NCBI GenBank assembly: GCA_031261965.1
Contig: JAISIP010000193.1
Span: 1 to 40,200, forward strand
Direction of reading: 5' to 3'
Source of the DNA: Victivallales bacterium
Lineage (GTDB): Bacteria > Verrucomicrobiota > Lentisphaeria > Victivallales > Victivallaceae
DNA length: 40,200 nt
In this document: one piece after another, positions 26,165-34,784 of the stretch
Numbering within the stretch: the first letter of the stretch is position 1
Layout: the number at the start of each line of letters is the position of its first letter
The notes under the pieces: model-generated
Databases searched by the model: none
The model's input: the letters and a program-made list of their open reading frames with translations, nothing else
Told to the model about the DNA's origin: nothing
Program-made: the position numbers and the translations under genes

Positions 26165-27565
26165 ATGTCGTGGATTTTGCAACGTTCGATGCCCGAAGCG
26201 GAGGGAATCTCCTCAGTTGCGGTTCGCCGTTTTGCCCGGGAACTTCGCAAGCTTGATTCGGTCCACAGTTTTATGATCATGCGTCACGGCAAGGTGATCG
26301 CAAAGGGGTGGAAGAAACCGTACGGACCGGACATTCCTCATATGCTTTTCTCGCTCAGCAAAAGTTTTACCTCATGCGCGGTCGGGTTCGCCGTTGCCGA
26401 GGGTAAACTTTCGCTCGACTCGCGGCTGGTGGATCTGTTCAAAGACAAATTGCCCAAAGAGGTTGACCCGAAATTTGAATCTATGCGGATTAGGCATTTG
26501 CTTTCGATGTCTTCCGGGCATGATCACTGTACCATGGACGATATGGTTGGCAAACCGGACTGGGAAAAAGCTTTTTTTGCGACGAAACTCGCCTATGAGC
26601 CGGGAACGCGTTTTTGTTACAATTCCGGCGCGACTTATATGCTCGCCGCCACCGTGGTACACGCGACCGGGGAATCGCTGAAAAAGTATTTACGCCCGCG
26701 CCTCTTGGATCCGCTCGGGATCGCTCCGCGCTATTGGGAGCTTTCACCGCAGGGAATTGAAGTCGGCGGCTGGGGTTTCAATCTAACGACCGAAGAGATC
26801 GCCTCATTTGCGCAATGTCTGCTTGACGGCGGCAAGCGTGAAGAGCAACAACTCATTCCGCCTGAATATCTTGCCTTGGCGAGTAGCGTACAGACCGATA
26901 ATTCGATGAACGAGTTTCCTGATTGGAATATCGGATACGGTTTCCAATTTTGGCGTGGTCGGCACAATACGTTTCGCGGTGACGGGGCGTTTGGGCAGTG
27001 TGCGGTGGTGATGCCCGATCAGGATATGGCGATTGCGATCACCGCCGGATTGAGCAATATGCAGCAGGAATTTGATTTGATCTGGGATATTCTGCTCCCA
27101 GCCGCAGGTGACACGCCGTTGCCACCTGCCACCACCGCAGACAGCGATGCGTTTCGGCTGGAACTCAACGCTTGGGCGATGCCGATTCTTAGCTCTGCCG
27201 GTGCGTGGTTGCCGCGCCGAAGCTTTACCCTAAAAGAAAACGCTTTGGGGTTTAAAACGCTGGAATTCGCTTCATTTGACGATCGCCTGGAGCTCACTCT
27301 CGACGGGGAGACGCTCAAAGCCGGGTACGGCAAGCAAATGGAAAATACACTGAATTGGCGCGAGCCGGTGCCGCGGCTTATGGTAGCGAGTGCCAAACGG
27401 ATTTCCAACCAAGAGTATGAATTGCTCGTTTGTTGTTGTGAAACCCCGTTTCAATGGCATTTTGCGCTAAAGGTGAACGACAATGGCGCGGAACTCACCC
27501 GCAAAGCGAATCTGCTTTTCCGTACACAGGAGTGGCCGACTCTTATCGGGAAATCATCGCGTTAA
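26165..27565 (+). CDS. Serine hydrolase, class C beta-lactamase/penicillin-binding-like
   Basis: 466 aa, with GAAAGGTG about 6 nt before the ATG and no signal peptide. The Beta-lactamase (PF00144) fold is shown by S63-L-S-K66 (SxxK, nucleophile and base) and Y152-N-S (YxN) in FCYNSGATYML. RIRHLLSMSSGHD is typical of the family, and the third motif region is around GAFGQCAVVMPDQDMAIAI. A C-terminal domain of about 120 residues follows the catalytic part. Family members are esterases, D-Ala-D-Ala peptidases or beta-lactamases; the substrate cannot be assigned. Monocistronic, followed by repeat debris. Confidence 0.92.
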   Translation: MSWILQRSMPEAEGISSVAVRRFARELRKLDSVHSFMIMRHGKVIAKGWKKPYGPDIPHMLFSLSKSFTSCAVGFAVAEGKLSLDSRLVDLFKDKLPKEVDPKFESMRIRHLLSMSSGHDHCTMDDMVGKPDWEKAFFATKLAYEPGTRFCYNSGATYMLAATVVHATGESLKKYLRPRLLDPLGIAPRYWELSPQGIEVGGWGFNLTTEEIASFAQCLLDGGKREEQQLIPPEYLALASSVQTDNSMNEFPDWNIGYGFQFWRGRHNTFRGDGAFGQCAVVMPDQDMAIAITAGLSNMQQEFDLIWDILLPAAGDTPLPPATTADSDAFRLELNAWAMPILSSAGAWLPRRSFTLKENALGFKTLEFASFDDRLELTLDGETLKAGYGKQMENTLNWREPVPRLMVASAKRISNQEYELLVCCCETPFQWHFALKVNDNGAELTRKANLLFRTQEWPTLIGKSSR

Positions 27566-27576
27566 CCCGATAACTG

Positions 27577-27630
27577 GTATCTCTAAAGGGTATATCTGAA
27601 TTCGAAAATAGTTTTGCCCGCTTTTGTGTA
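27577..27630. repeat. Repeat debris: PE1 terminus scraps and a PE2-like fragment
   Basis: GGTATCTCTAAA and GGGTATAT resemble PE1 ends, and AAAATAGTTTTGCCCGCTTTT resembles PE2 interior (the full copy has TTTTGCCCGTTTTTGAG next to its left end). This suggests nested or successive insertions and deletions downstream of the hydrolase gene. Confidence 0.45.
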
Positions 27631-27636
27631 TCTTTA

Positions 27637-27798
27637 GGATACCTCTAAAAACTGGAAATTTGGCTGAAAATTGCAGCTCATATTCGTATGCTCGGTCTTG
27701 CAAGCAGCTGGTTAACTCTATATTAGTCAGCTACTTGCAAAATCGCACCTCCAAATCATAAATCTGCTAATTTTCAACACAACGTGAGTTTTTAAGCC
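27637..27798 (-). repeat. PE1 palindromic element, copy F (degenerate)
   Basis: Starts GGATACCTCTAAAAACTGG and runs through the family interior (CAGCTGGTTAACTCTATATTAGTCAGCTAC, palindromic in part) to GAGTTTTTAAGCCTC. It has more mismatches than the other copies and no clear target duplication. It lies between the convergent hydrolase gene and sialidase remnant. Confidence 0.82.
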
Positions 27799-27817
27799 TC
27801 TTTACCAGAATTCCCTT

Positions 27818-28422
27818 TTATATCGTGCATCTGATCTCTCTGCACAAAACCGTCTTTCGCTTTACCCCGTCGTTGTCCGGGTAATAGAAATCGCTGTAAA
27901 ATATCAGTGCCGTATCAAAACCAGTCGCAAGCAAGCAATCGTTATAGCAGATTCCTTCCCATTCGAAAAATGTTGGCATATCTATTTTGACGTTTGCGAG
28001 ATGTTGTCTTCCCTTCGGCTTCAGTAATGTGATGGGGGCTTCCCATTTTTTTCCGCTTGGATCCGTTGTTGCGCAAAGGTATGCGCCTGGTCTCCCAAAA
28101 TACAAAAGAACCGCTCCGCAATCAAGACGACAAAGCTTCGGTGATACACCTATCTCTGAAAATTTAACCGGCTTCGTCCAGGTGATTCCCGCATCCTCCG
28201 AGCGCGAATAATACATCGGACCCCATTCAATTCCGATCATGCTTGCATGTGTCGATCTCAAAAACATCACCATTGAGCCGTCCGGCATAAACTCAAAACC
28301 GCCTTCGGAATACCCGCCGCTCATAAAAGGATAATCCTTGCCGTCCGGTTCATATTCAAAATGCGCCCTTAGCTTGAGGCTACCTCTAAAATAACATGTT
28401 CTTCGCCCAACTCTATTTTCAT
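27818..28422 (-). pseudogene. Truncated sialidase/BNR-repeat exoglycosidase gene
   Basis: A normal-looking start lies at ATG 28422 (MKIELGEEHVILE...), but after 12-13 codons it runs into a PE1 terminal scrap (28378-28391) and stops. A second frame continues downstream (RAHFEYEPDGKDYPFMSGGYSEGGFEFMPDGSMVMF...) to 27818, with sialidase features: YYSRSEDAGITWTKP is an Asp-box-like SxDxGxTW motif. Only about 190 codons remain of a family usually over 330, so the first half is largely lost. The final part (ALIFYSDFYYPDNDGVKRKTVLCREI) looks like a true C-terminus. The repeat scrap at the break suggests an element-associated deletion. Position suggests it once followed the GH13-like gene in the same operon. 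Confidence 0.75.
28378..28391. repeat. PE1 terminal scrap at the sialidase break
   Basis: GGCTACCTCTAAAA matches the first 14 bases of PE1 copy B. It lies exactly where the sialidase reading frame is broken. Confidence 0.55.
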
Positions 28423-28447
28423 CTTCTTTTCTTCTTTCTAATTTTTA

Positions 28448-28496
28448 GTTATTGTCCCAAATTATAAGTGTTTTTCACAAAATTTGGGACAATAAC
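28448..28496. repeat. 49-bp perfect palindrome (PE4), GTTATTGTCCCAAATT ends
   Basis: GTTATTGTCCCAAATT (28448-28463) and AATTTGGGACAATAAC (28481-28496) are exact inverted repeats around a 17-nt loop. It lies between the GH13-like gene and the sialidase remnant. The strong stem could stop or stabilise the transcript, but there is no T-tract. A related string ATTTGGCACAATAACC at 11038-11053 hints at another mobile repeat family. Confidence 0.7.
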
Positions 28497-28524
28497 AAAG
28501 ATTCACGACAATCAAAGATATACT

Positions 28525-31500
28525 TTATTTTTGCTTTTCAAGTTTCAGGTCGTCGATATAAATATCCCCGGTTCCGTCATTCGGTGCGGTAAAGACCAGT
28601 TGTGGAAAGTACCCGGGTCTCGTGACGGTAAAATTAGTGCCAAATTCACGCCAATTGTAAGTGCCTTGAGATTCGGAGGAGGCGAGTTTTGATTCCTGGC
28701 GCGAACCGTCCTCGCCAATCCAGGTGGCTTTTAGCGTCATCGGACTTGAACCGCCCCGGCGCGGCTCCGGACGGAAATTTTCGGCACGCACTTTAAGCGA
28801 TAGCCGATAATTGCCCGGCTCGATAGTCTTTTCCATGATTTGCCTATACTTTGCTCCTAAATTTTGCAGACGCAACGACACGTTACCGTCGGCGGCGTTG
28901 CCAAAGACAGGTTGTGCATTAGTATTCTCATTACTCCAGTAGAAACCCGGAATTTCCTCCGGCAGTACAAAAAAGAGTGCTTTGCCGGTGAGGGCGGAGT
29001 AGAAGGTCATACGGCGCTCGAAAGAGAGATCGTAATCCGGCTTCGGATGCTCTCCGAAAATAGCCGGAGCAATCTGCGACGGCTTCTGTCCGGTCGGAGT
29101 GAGGACAAGTTCGCCACTTTGCCAACTTCCGATCGCGGGAGTTTTGTCGAAGAGTGCAATGGAGTTACTCGGCAAACCGAGTGCTTCGGGAACGCATTTT
29201 GCCTGATAGAAGAGTGCGGGGGTTTTCGGCAACGGTGAGGCGACTTGTATGCGCCACGCGGTGCGGAAACTCGGCGTGTTGTCGAATACATACTCAACAT
29301 CGATGTAAATCGGGTTCTCCGGGTTCTTGCTACCCGGATGCCGCTTGACGAGCTGACCCTGGAAACCGATGCGAAGCGTCTTATCCTCCCAGCGTAATTT
29401 GGGTGTCGTCTCAGGATCCATGGAAAGCATGAAATCAGTACCCTTCACAATTCTGTCGCGGCTGAAGAAGTCCTGATCTTCAAGCACGACCCGACCGCCG
29501 ACGACAACGGAGCGAATTGTGCCTGAATTGCGAAGGCGTACTTTGTAAAAACGGTTTTCCACCACCCAGTCGAAACTTTCATTGCGCAGAGTGAGTCCAC
29601 CGAGGTCGAGCTTTTGGTTAGATTCAATTTTGCGAGAAGGATTGCAATCGATTTTGAGCGTGTAAGTATTTCCCGGATTTCCGAACAGAGCGGCATGGGT
29701 CGAGGAATTTCCGTTCCAACCTGCCGCAAGAAGCGTTAGCGCGTCCGACGGCGGCAGCTCGAGATTCAGCTTTGCTCCATTTGCAAATCCAAAGCCGATC
29801 AGCGGAGAGGTCATGTCCAGTACGTTGCGGGAGGAAGACCACAAAATTGCACTGTTGTACGGCAAACGGGTACTGCTGCGATTACGGTTGAAGGCAATAT
29901 CACCGCAATTCCAGCTAATATCTTCAAGCTTCCCCTCGGCGGTATTCACAAACCAGCGTTCCGCGCCGGGGAACGGTAGCAAAAGACCAATCCGTTCACG
30001 CTCGGGAGTAAAATTCAGCGTTAAAGCTTCTGGAGTACAGCGGTATTCAAGACGGAACACGCCGGACGCATCGGCAGTGATCACGACCGTCCCGGCGGAT
30101 TCGACGGAAATCACTTTTGCCTGAAGCTCATGAGTACGTGGCAAGGCAAGGTCAGCTTTGCCGATCTTTGCATCGTTGCTTTGGAAAGAATACAGCAGTC
30201 CGTTTTTGCGATCCACGGTAAGGGTGTAATCGGAATTGCCGACGATCAGAAAATCTCCATTCTCACGAAGCTGTAAGGAGTCGCGTTTCCGTGTATCCGC
30301 CCGAAGTTTTTCCGGCGGGGCAACCGGGGGCTGTTTCTCTTTACGATAAGTAACGACCGCGCAACCGAATGGTTCGAGATCCACTTCTATTTCATCGCCG
30401 TTTTTCCGAAGCGTTTTTCCCCACAGCGATTCAAACGGAACGCCAGACGCGGCGTGACGAAATGCCGAAGTTACCGGAACGCCGCTGAAGTTGACAAGTG
30501 TAACCGATTCGGCATTGTCTAATTTTCGCAACACGGTAAATACAGCCGGATTACGGTTCTTAATCGCGGTGTAATCAGGCTTGCCGTGTCGAAGCTCAGG
30601 CAACGTTGCGCGGAGGCGGTTAAGTGCCATAAAATGTATTCCATACCCTATATCCCCCGGATACTCAGCACCGAGCGGCACGCCGTGGATGAAATATGCG
30701 GTGGCGATATACGCTTTCAGTGCCGAGACCCCGATCGGTGGTGTTGCAGTGTCGTGACAGTCAACAATACGCATAAGGAGCGTTCCTTCCGGCTCTGCGT
30801 AATACTGTCCTTCGAGCCATTCCGCCAGCCGGGCGGTGAAAACTTCGGGGGTAAAACGCAGTAGCTTGGGAACGATGTGACTGAACTGGCGATCGTGAAT
30901 CAAGTCGGCCGCCGAGATCAGGGTCGGTCCGCCGCCTTCTGCTAAGACCACAACTTCGTTGGAACGGCTTCTCGCACCGGCGCGGATCGCTTCGATCATC
31001 TTTGTACCACCCTCGCGCAACGTGTTGCTTGCACGCTCGTAGGGGATTGGCGGAACTTCGCCGCCCGCCGCAGCGACTCCGTCGCGCCAATATTTTTCAT
31101 TGATTTTGCGGTATATTAATTTGCGATTCCACGGATTTGCGTTACCGGGCAATGAATCCGGGGCAGGGAAATTTTTTCGCCGCCAGTTCGGCTTATAGCT
31201 GCCGATGGCGTAGTCGATGCGAAGCCCGGCACTTCCAAGCGTATTGACATAATGTTCTGCAACTTGCTTCATATAAGCCTGCCATGAAGGGGCATTGTAG
31301 TCAAAAGCCTGATTGTTGATGAAATTTCCGTCTTCATTGATAATGCAGTCAAACGGGGAGTTTCCGCGCAACATACCAGAGTCGTCGGGGGAACCACCGT
31401 GCGGCACAATATCCATCCAGAGGTTGATTCCGAGACGGCGGGCAGCGGCGTTCAGCGATTTCTGCTCTTCGGTTGTACCGAGGCGAGGGTCGTTTTTGAA

Positions 31501-33033
31501 GTAGTCGGCAGGAAAGTATTTTACTCCGAAAAATGACTGAGTCGGCATCTGCCAGATGGTGTTAAAGCCGAGTGCGGCGATGCGTGGAAGAAGCCGTTTC
31601 TCCGTATCGCGGAATCCACCGAGATCGCAATCGTTCTGTCTGCCTTCCCCTCCGGGATACATCTCGTAGATACGGGCGTTCCACACCGATTCCGGGCGGT
31701 CAGCGGGAGGAGTTAACCCCATATCGCGATACCAGCGGAAGATTTCGTTTTTGAACACCGGCTCGAACGCGGAGTCAAATACTTCCAAATATGCGCCGTC
31801 GATCTTTTGTGGCGTACCGGACTCAACCCAACCTTGTGAATCAAACCGGGTACGCAACAAAACAGCGTCAGCGCCGCCGAGCAAAGAGAGACGACCTTCG
31901 TCCCGCCGAAAGTCAGCTATGGCGAGCAACGTCCGTCCCGGCGCTGGGGTGAGCAACAGTGGCCAAGTACGGAAATAGCCACTCAACTCCTTGCCCGCCG
32001 GAATCTCCGCGAGTCGCCCCTTGGGCAACGGAGCTGTCGGTTCCGGCGGACCGGGCCAGCGATTTATATCGCGATTGTCGGTGGTATCGCCGAAAAAAGT
32101 CGATGGAAAGAAATACCCGCCGCTTTTCGGCAAGTAGGCAAGAAAATCCGTTGCATAAAACTTGCGCGGTTCTTTTCCGAGATTCTCCAGCATGCCGGAG
32201 CGGACAATGCCGCGTGGCGTAAATTCTATTTTCTCAGTAAATGCCCAGTTGGAGTTGGCGAGTTCCAGCGTAAGCTTCTCTTTTTTGTCCCACGTGTACT
32301 TGCGTAACGTGAGGTTGTTGTTGTCGAGAGTTTCATTATCTTCGAGCAAAATACGCAAAGTCGGCGATCCGGCGGGATTGAGTAAAATCGTTTCCCCTTT
32401 CCTCTCGTATCGCAGCAACGTTCCGTTCCGGGCATCGAAGGTCAGAGAGTTTTCTCCTTGTTTTACCGTGGTCGGTTTCGGCGGTTCTTCCGGCGTGATT
32501 TCGTCCGCCGAAGCGGCGCGGTATTCGCCGCGAACCGTCACGGTGACTCCCGCTTTCGCATAGATGCGCTGTTTTCCGGGCGAAGAATATGAAACGACAA
32601 GAAAGCCCTCTTTGGAAAGTTGAGATTTTTTTACATCCCAGCTGGTGATTCCTGATTTAAAATCGCCGTTTTTAAGATGGACGTTTTTGCCCTGAAGCTT
32701 GCGGTATGCGCCGAACTGTTCCGGATTGCCTTGACCGGCATTCCCCCACATAAGTTCCAGCGTGACAACGGAGTCTTGAGAGGCGGTGAAGCTGAATTCA
32801 AACGGTCGCCATAGGCGATCCTTTACGACCGGACCGGTAATCCAGAGATAGCGCGGTTTCTGCTTTTCGTCTTTGATCCACCACGGGTGTTCGTTGATCA
32901 GCCCTTCCGATGCGCCACCGGGGGTGAGCGTCACGGCGGAAGAGGAACTTATCAGTTGGATGCGCAGCGATGGTTCTGCCGCCGATGCCACAAAGGCGCA
33001 GAAAAACAGGAGTGCAAGAAGAGATGATTTCAT
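28525..33033 (-). CDS. Very large secreted GH13-like (alpha-amylase superfamily) protein
   Basis: 1502 aa from ATG 33033 (AAAGGA about 9 nt upstream); the frame continues to 33234 but that part lies in the upstream gene. Signal peptide [18 protein letters not shown]. Residues about 20-440 are beta-rich carbohydrate-binding-like domains. About 450-900 is a TIM barrel with the GH13 conserved regions: GLRIDYA (nucleophile D607), VVLAEGG (acid/base E699) and VDCHDTATPP (H760, D761). Two or more beta-sandwich domains follow, ending in a CBM-like domain (about 1385-1502, NYRLSLKVRAENF ... GDIYIDDLKLEKQ). Likely hydrolyses or rearranges an alpha-glucan outside the cytoplasm. Its start overlaps the stop of the CBM9-like gene (ATGA). 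Far longer than usual GH13 enzymes, so the specificity is uncertain. Confidence 0.88.
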   Translation of the reverse strand: MKSSLLALLFFCAFVASAAEPSLRIQLISSSSAVTLTPGGASEGLINEHPWWIKDEKQKPRYLWITGPVVKDRLWRPFEFSFTASQDSVVTLELMWGNAGQGNPEQFGAYRKLQGKNVHLKNGDFKSGITSWDVKKSQLSKEGFLVVSYSSPGKQRIYAKAGVTVTVRGEYRAASADEITPEEPPKPTTVKQGENSLTFDARNGTLLRYERKGETILLNPAGSPTLRILLEDNETLDNNNLTLRKYTWDKKEKLTLELANSNWAFTEKIEFTPRGIVRSGMLENLGKEPRKFYATDFLAYLPKSGGYFFPSTFFGDTTDNRDINRWPGPPEPTAPLPKGRLAEIPAGKELSGYFRTWPLLLTPAPGRTLLAIADFRRDEGRLSLLGGADAVLLRTRFDSQGWVESGTPQKIDGAYLEVFDSAFEPVFKNEIFRWYRDMGLTPPADRPESVWNARIYEMYPGGEGRQNDCDLGGFRDTEKRLLPRIAALGFNTIWQMPTQSFFGVKYFPADYFKNDPRLGTTEEQKSLNAAARRLGINLWMDIVPHGGSPDDSGMLRGNSPFDCIINEDGNFINNQAFDYNAPSWQAYMKQVAEHYVNTLGSAGLRIDYAIGSYKPNWRRKNFPAPDSLPGNANPWNRKLIYRKINEKYWRDGVAAAGGEVPPIPYERASNTLREGGTKMIEAIRAGARSRSNEVVVLAEGGGPTLISAADLIHDRQFSHIVPKLLRFTPEVFTARLAEWLEGQYYAEPEGTLLMRIVDCHDTATPPIGVSALKAYIATAYFIHGVPLGAEYPGDIGYGIHFMALNRLRATLPELRHGKPDYTAIKNRNPAVFTVLRKLDNAESVTLVNFSGVPVTSAFRHAASGVPFESLWGKTLRKNGDEIEVDLEPFGCAVVTYRKEKQPPVAPPEKLRADTRKRDSLQLRENGDFLIVGNSDYTLTVDRKNGLLYSFQSNDAKIGKADLALPRTHELQAKVISVESAGTVVITADASGVFRLEYRCTPEALTLNFTPERERIGLLLPFPGAERWFVNTAEGKLEDISWNCGDIAFNRNRSSTRLPYNSAILWSSSRNVLDMTSPLIGFGFANGAKLNLELPPSDALTLLAAGWNGNSSTHAALFGNPGNTYTLKIDCNPSRKIESNQKLDLGGLTLRNESFDWVVENRFYKVRLRNSGTIRSVVVGGRVVLEDQDFFSRDRIVKGTDFMLSMDPETTPKLRWEDKTLRIGFQGQLVKRHPGSKNPENPIYIDVEYVFDNTPSFRTAWRIQVASPLPKTPALFYQAKCVPEALGLPSNSIALFDKTPAIGSWQSGELVLTPTGQKPSQIAPAIFGEHPKPDYDLSFERRMTFYSALTGKALFFVLPEEIPGFYWSNENTNAQPVFGNAADGNVSLRLQNLGAKYRQIMEKTIEPGNYRLSLKVRAENFRPEPRRGGSSPMTLKATWIGEDGSRQESKLASSESQGTYNWREFGTNFTVTRPGYFPQLVFTAPNDGTGDIYIDDLKLEKQK

Positions 33034-33905
33034 TTTGATTCCTTTCCTAATGTCATGGTCATATGACCGTAAATATTGTGTCCGTCGTATGGAAACGGAA
33101 TCGGCGTTGCGGCGGTTTTTCCGCCGTAACGAGTCCGAAGTGCCATTAGTACAACGGTTGCTCCTTGAGATGCTTCCGCTCCCGGCAAGTAGCCGGGAAT
33201 CTCGCCCCACGGTACGGATGCTTCTACAATCCACCCGTCAGGTGCGGGCAAAACGCGAAATTTGAAACCGTCGCATGGACCGATGTAATTGTCATACGTG
33301 CCGTACAATTTTGTCACATTCCACGCTGTGTGCGTGTTGCCCGCGCAATCGACCACAAGTTCGCGGTATTCTCGCAACCGCGGATCGCCCCGCACGAAGA
33401 GTTCGAGGGCATCGCCCTCGTACGGTTTCTCCGGCACGGAACGTGGTGTCGGGTCGTAAAACCGGGCACTCCAATAGAGATGCTTTCGGTCGTAGCAAAA
33501 TTTCCAGACGGTGCGAGTATCGCCGATCTTTTGCGAGTTGACAGGATATTCCCCCTCAAATGTTAGCGTGTTTGTCTGATTCTTTGCCGACCATCCGCCA
33601 TCGACATATGGAATTACGTATTGCTTGGGCTTCGGCCAGTCAAGACCAAGGCGGATTTCATCACGTAATTTCAGGAGTTTTTGTCTGATTACAACAGGAT
33701 CTCCGTGTCGTTTTTCCAACAAAGTTGAACGCATCAGTTGCACATATGCGGCGGAAACTCTATTACCCATAAATTCCGCCTGAGTCCCGGCGGCACGCAA
33801 TTTGAGGTTCAATAGCTGCGACTCTAATTCGCGATCTTCCTGAAGCGGAGCTGCCGTTGCCGTCAAACAGAAGAAGAACAACAGCAGCAATCGACAAAAC
33901 TTCAT
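33030..33905 (-). CDS. Secreted CBM9-like carbohydrate-binding protein
   Basis: 291 aa with a signal peptide ([20 protein letters not shown]). After an alpha-helical stretch (25-95) comes a beta-sandwich resembling carbohydrate-binding family 9-like domains: [49 protein letters not shown], then [17 protein letters not shown]. The family binds sugar chain ends. It has no catalytic motif. ATGA overlaps with both neighbours (33902-33905 and 33030-33033) indicate tight translational coupling with the prepilin-like and GH13-like genes, so it may present substrate to the latter. Confidence 0.87.
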   Translation of the reverse strand: MKFCRLLLLFFFCLTATAAPLQEDRELESQLLNLKLRAAGTQAEFMGNRVSAAYVQLMRSTLLEKRHGDPVVIRQKLLKLRDEIRLGLDWPKPKQYVIPYVDGGWSAKNQTNTLTFEGEYPVNSQKIGDTRTVWKFCYDRKHLYWSARFYDPTPRSVPEKPYEGDALELFVRGDPRLREYRELVVDCAGNTHTAWNVTKLYGTYDNYIGPCDGFKFRVLPAPDGWIVEASVPWGEIPGYLPGAEASQGATVVLMALRTRYGGKTAATPIPFPYDGHNIYGHMTMTLGKESK

Positions 33906-34720
33906 TGCAATTTTCTCTCAAAATGATTTGCATCGCGATAGTGGCGAATTCCAGATTGCTTCAGTTTGCCGCTTGTCGCATTGGCGGCATGTCCGTCAAG
34001 ATAGGCTACCGTTACTCCGTCCGCTCCGTGCATGGAAGTCGGTAGATGTCTTGTCGCGGTCGGAACTGCCGAGTCTACCATTTTGTCATATGAGGTGTAG
34101 GGTTTGAGATCCCCCGCCGCACTGACTCTGTGCATTATATCGCCGATTAGGATGCGCAACGAGGGTTTTTTGTCTTGCGAGTAATTAGTCCACTTACTTA
34201 TAGAGCTTGTGCCGTCATATTTGATAGGTTTAATGTCCCAGAGTTGGGTCAACCAGTTGTTCCAGGTTTTGGAATCTAAAGCAGCGCAACCCCACTCGAA
34301 CACTCCGTATGTGTTGAATGCTACTACTCCTTCTTGTCCGGTGTTTGCCTCAATGTTTCTGGGGATGGAGTCGGTTGTTGCACGAACCGTCGGGCAAATC
34401 ACTGCACCCGCGCTTTTGAGATAGTCACCATAATATAAAAATGTAAACGGATTAAGGTGGTCAACTGTAGTACTACTGTTGATTTTGTAAGTGGTATCAA
34501 GGACACCGATAGGCATCCAGCCGCTATAATCGGTGGAATATGCTTGCATGGCGGACATAAATTGTTTTTGATTGCTGAGACAGTTGCTCGCCCTTGCCCG
34601 CTCACGCGCCTGATTTAGTGCAGGCAAGAGCATGGAAGCCAAAATCGCGATAATCGCGATTACAACCAAGAGTTCAATCAAGGTAAAGTTCCAGCGTTTG
34701 TTATACTGTTGTGCTGTCAT
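33902..34720 (-). CDS. Prepilin-like protein with type IV N-methylation signal and H-X9-DG C-terminus
   Basis: 272 aa, with AGGAATAGGATC before the ATG. The N-terminal [24 protein letters not shown] is a type IV pilin/pseudopilin cleavage and methylation signal with the hydrophobic helix. The C-terminus has [15 protein letters not shown], the H-X9-DG motif of DUF1559-like proteins, which are abundant in Lentisphaerae and Planctomycetes. In these phyla the genes commonly precede glycan-degrading genes, as here. Its role (surface display or substrate capture) is inference. Overlaps the CBM9-like gene by 4 nt. Confidence 0.92.
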   Translation of the reverse strand: MTAQQYNKRWNFTLIELLVVIAIIAILASMLLPALNQARERARASNCLSNQKQFMSAMQAYSTDYSGWMPIGVLDTTYKINSSTTVDHLNPFTFLYYGDYLKSAGAVICPTVRATTDSIPRNIEANTGQEGVVAFNTYGVFEWGCAALDSKTWNNWLTQLWDIKPIKYDGTSSISKWTNYSQDKKPSLRILIGDIMHRVSAAGDLKPYTSYDKMVDSAVPTATRHLPTSMHGADGVTVAYLDGHAANATSGKLKQSGIRHYRDANHFERKLQ

Positions 34721-34784
34721 GATCCTATTCCTTTCGTTTTGTGGTTCATTTTAGAAACGGAACAACATAGGTAAACTTATTTTT

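Noticed and set aside
28864-32563. Several open frames opposite the GH13-like gene
   Set aside because: They are antisense shadows of a long coding region, with low-complexity Arg/Ser-rich translations and no family match.
33034-33234. N-terminal extension of the GH13-like gene
   Set aside because: The extension lies inside the CBM9-like gene; ATG 33033 begins a clear signal peptide with a Shine-Dalgarno site.
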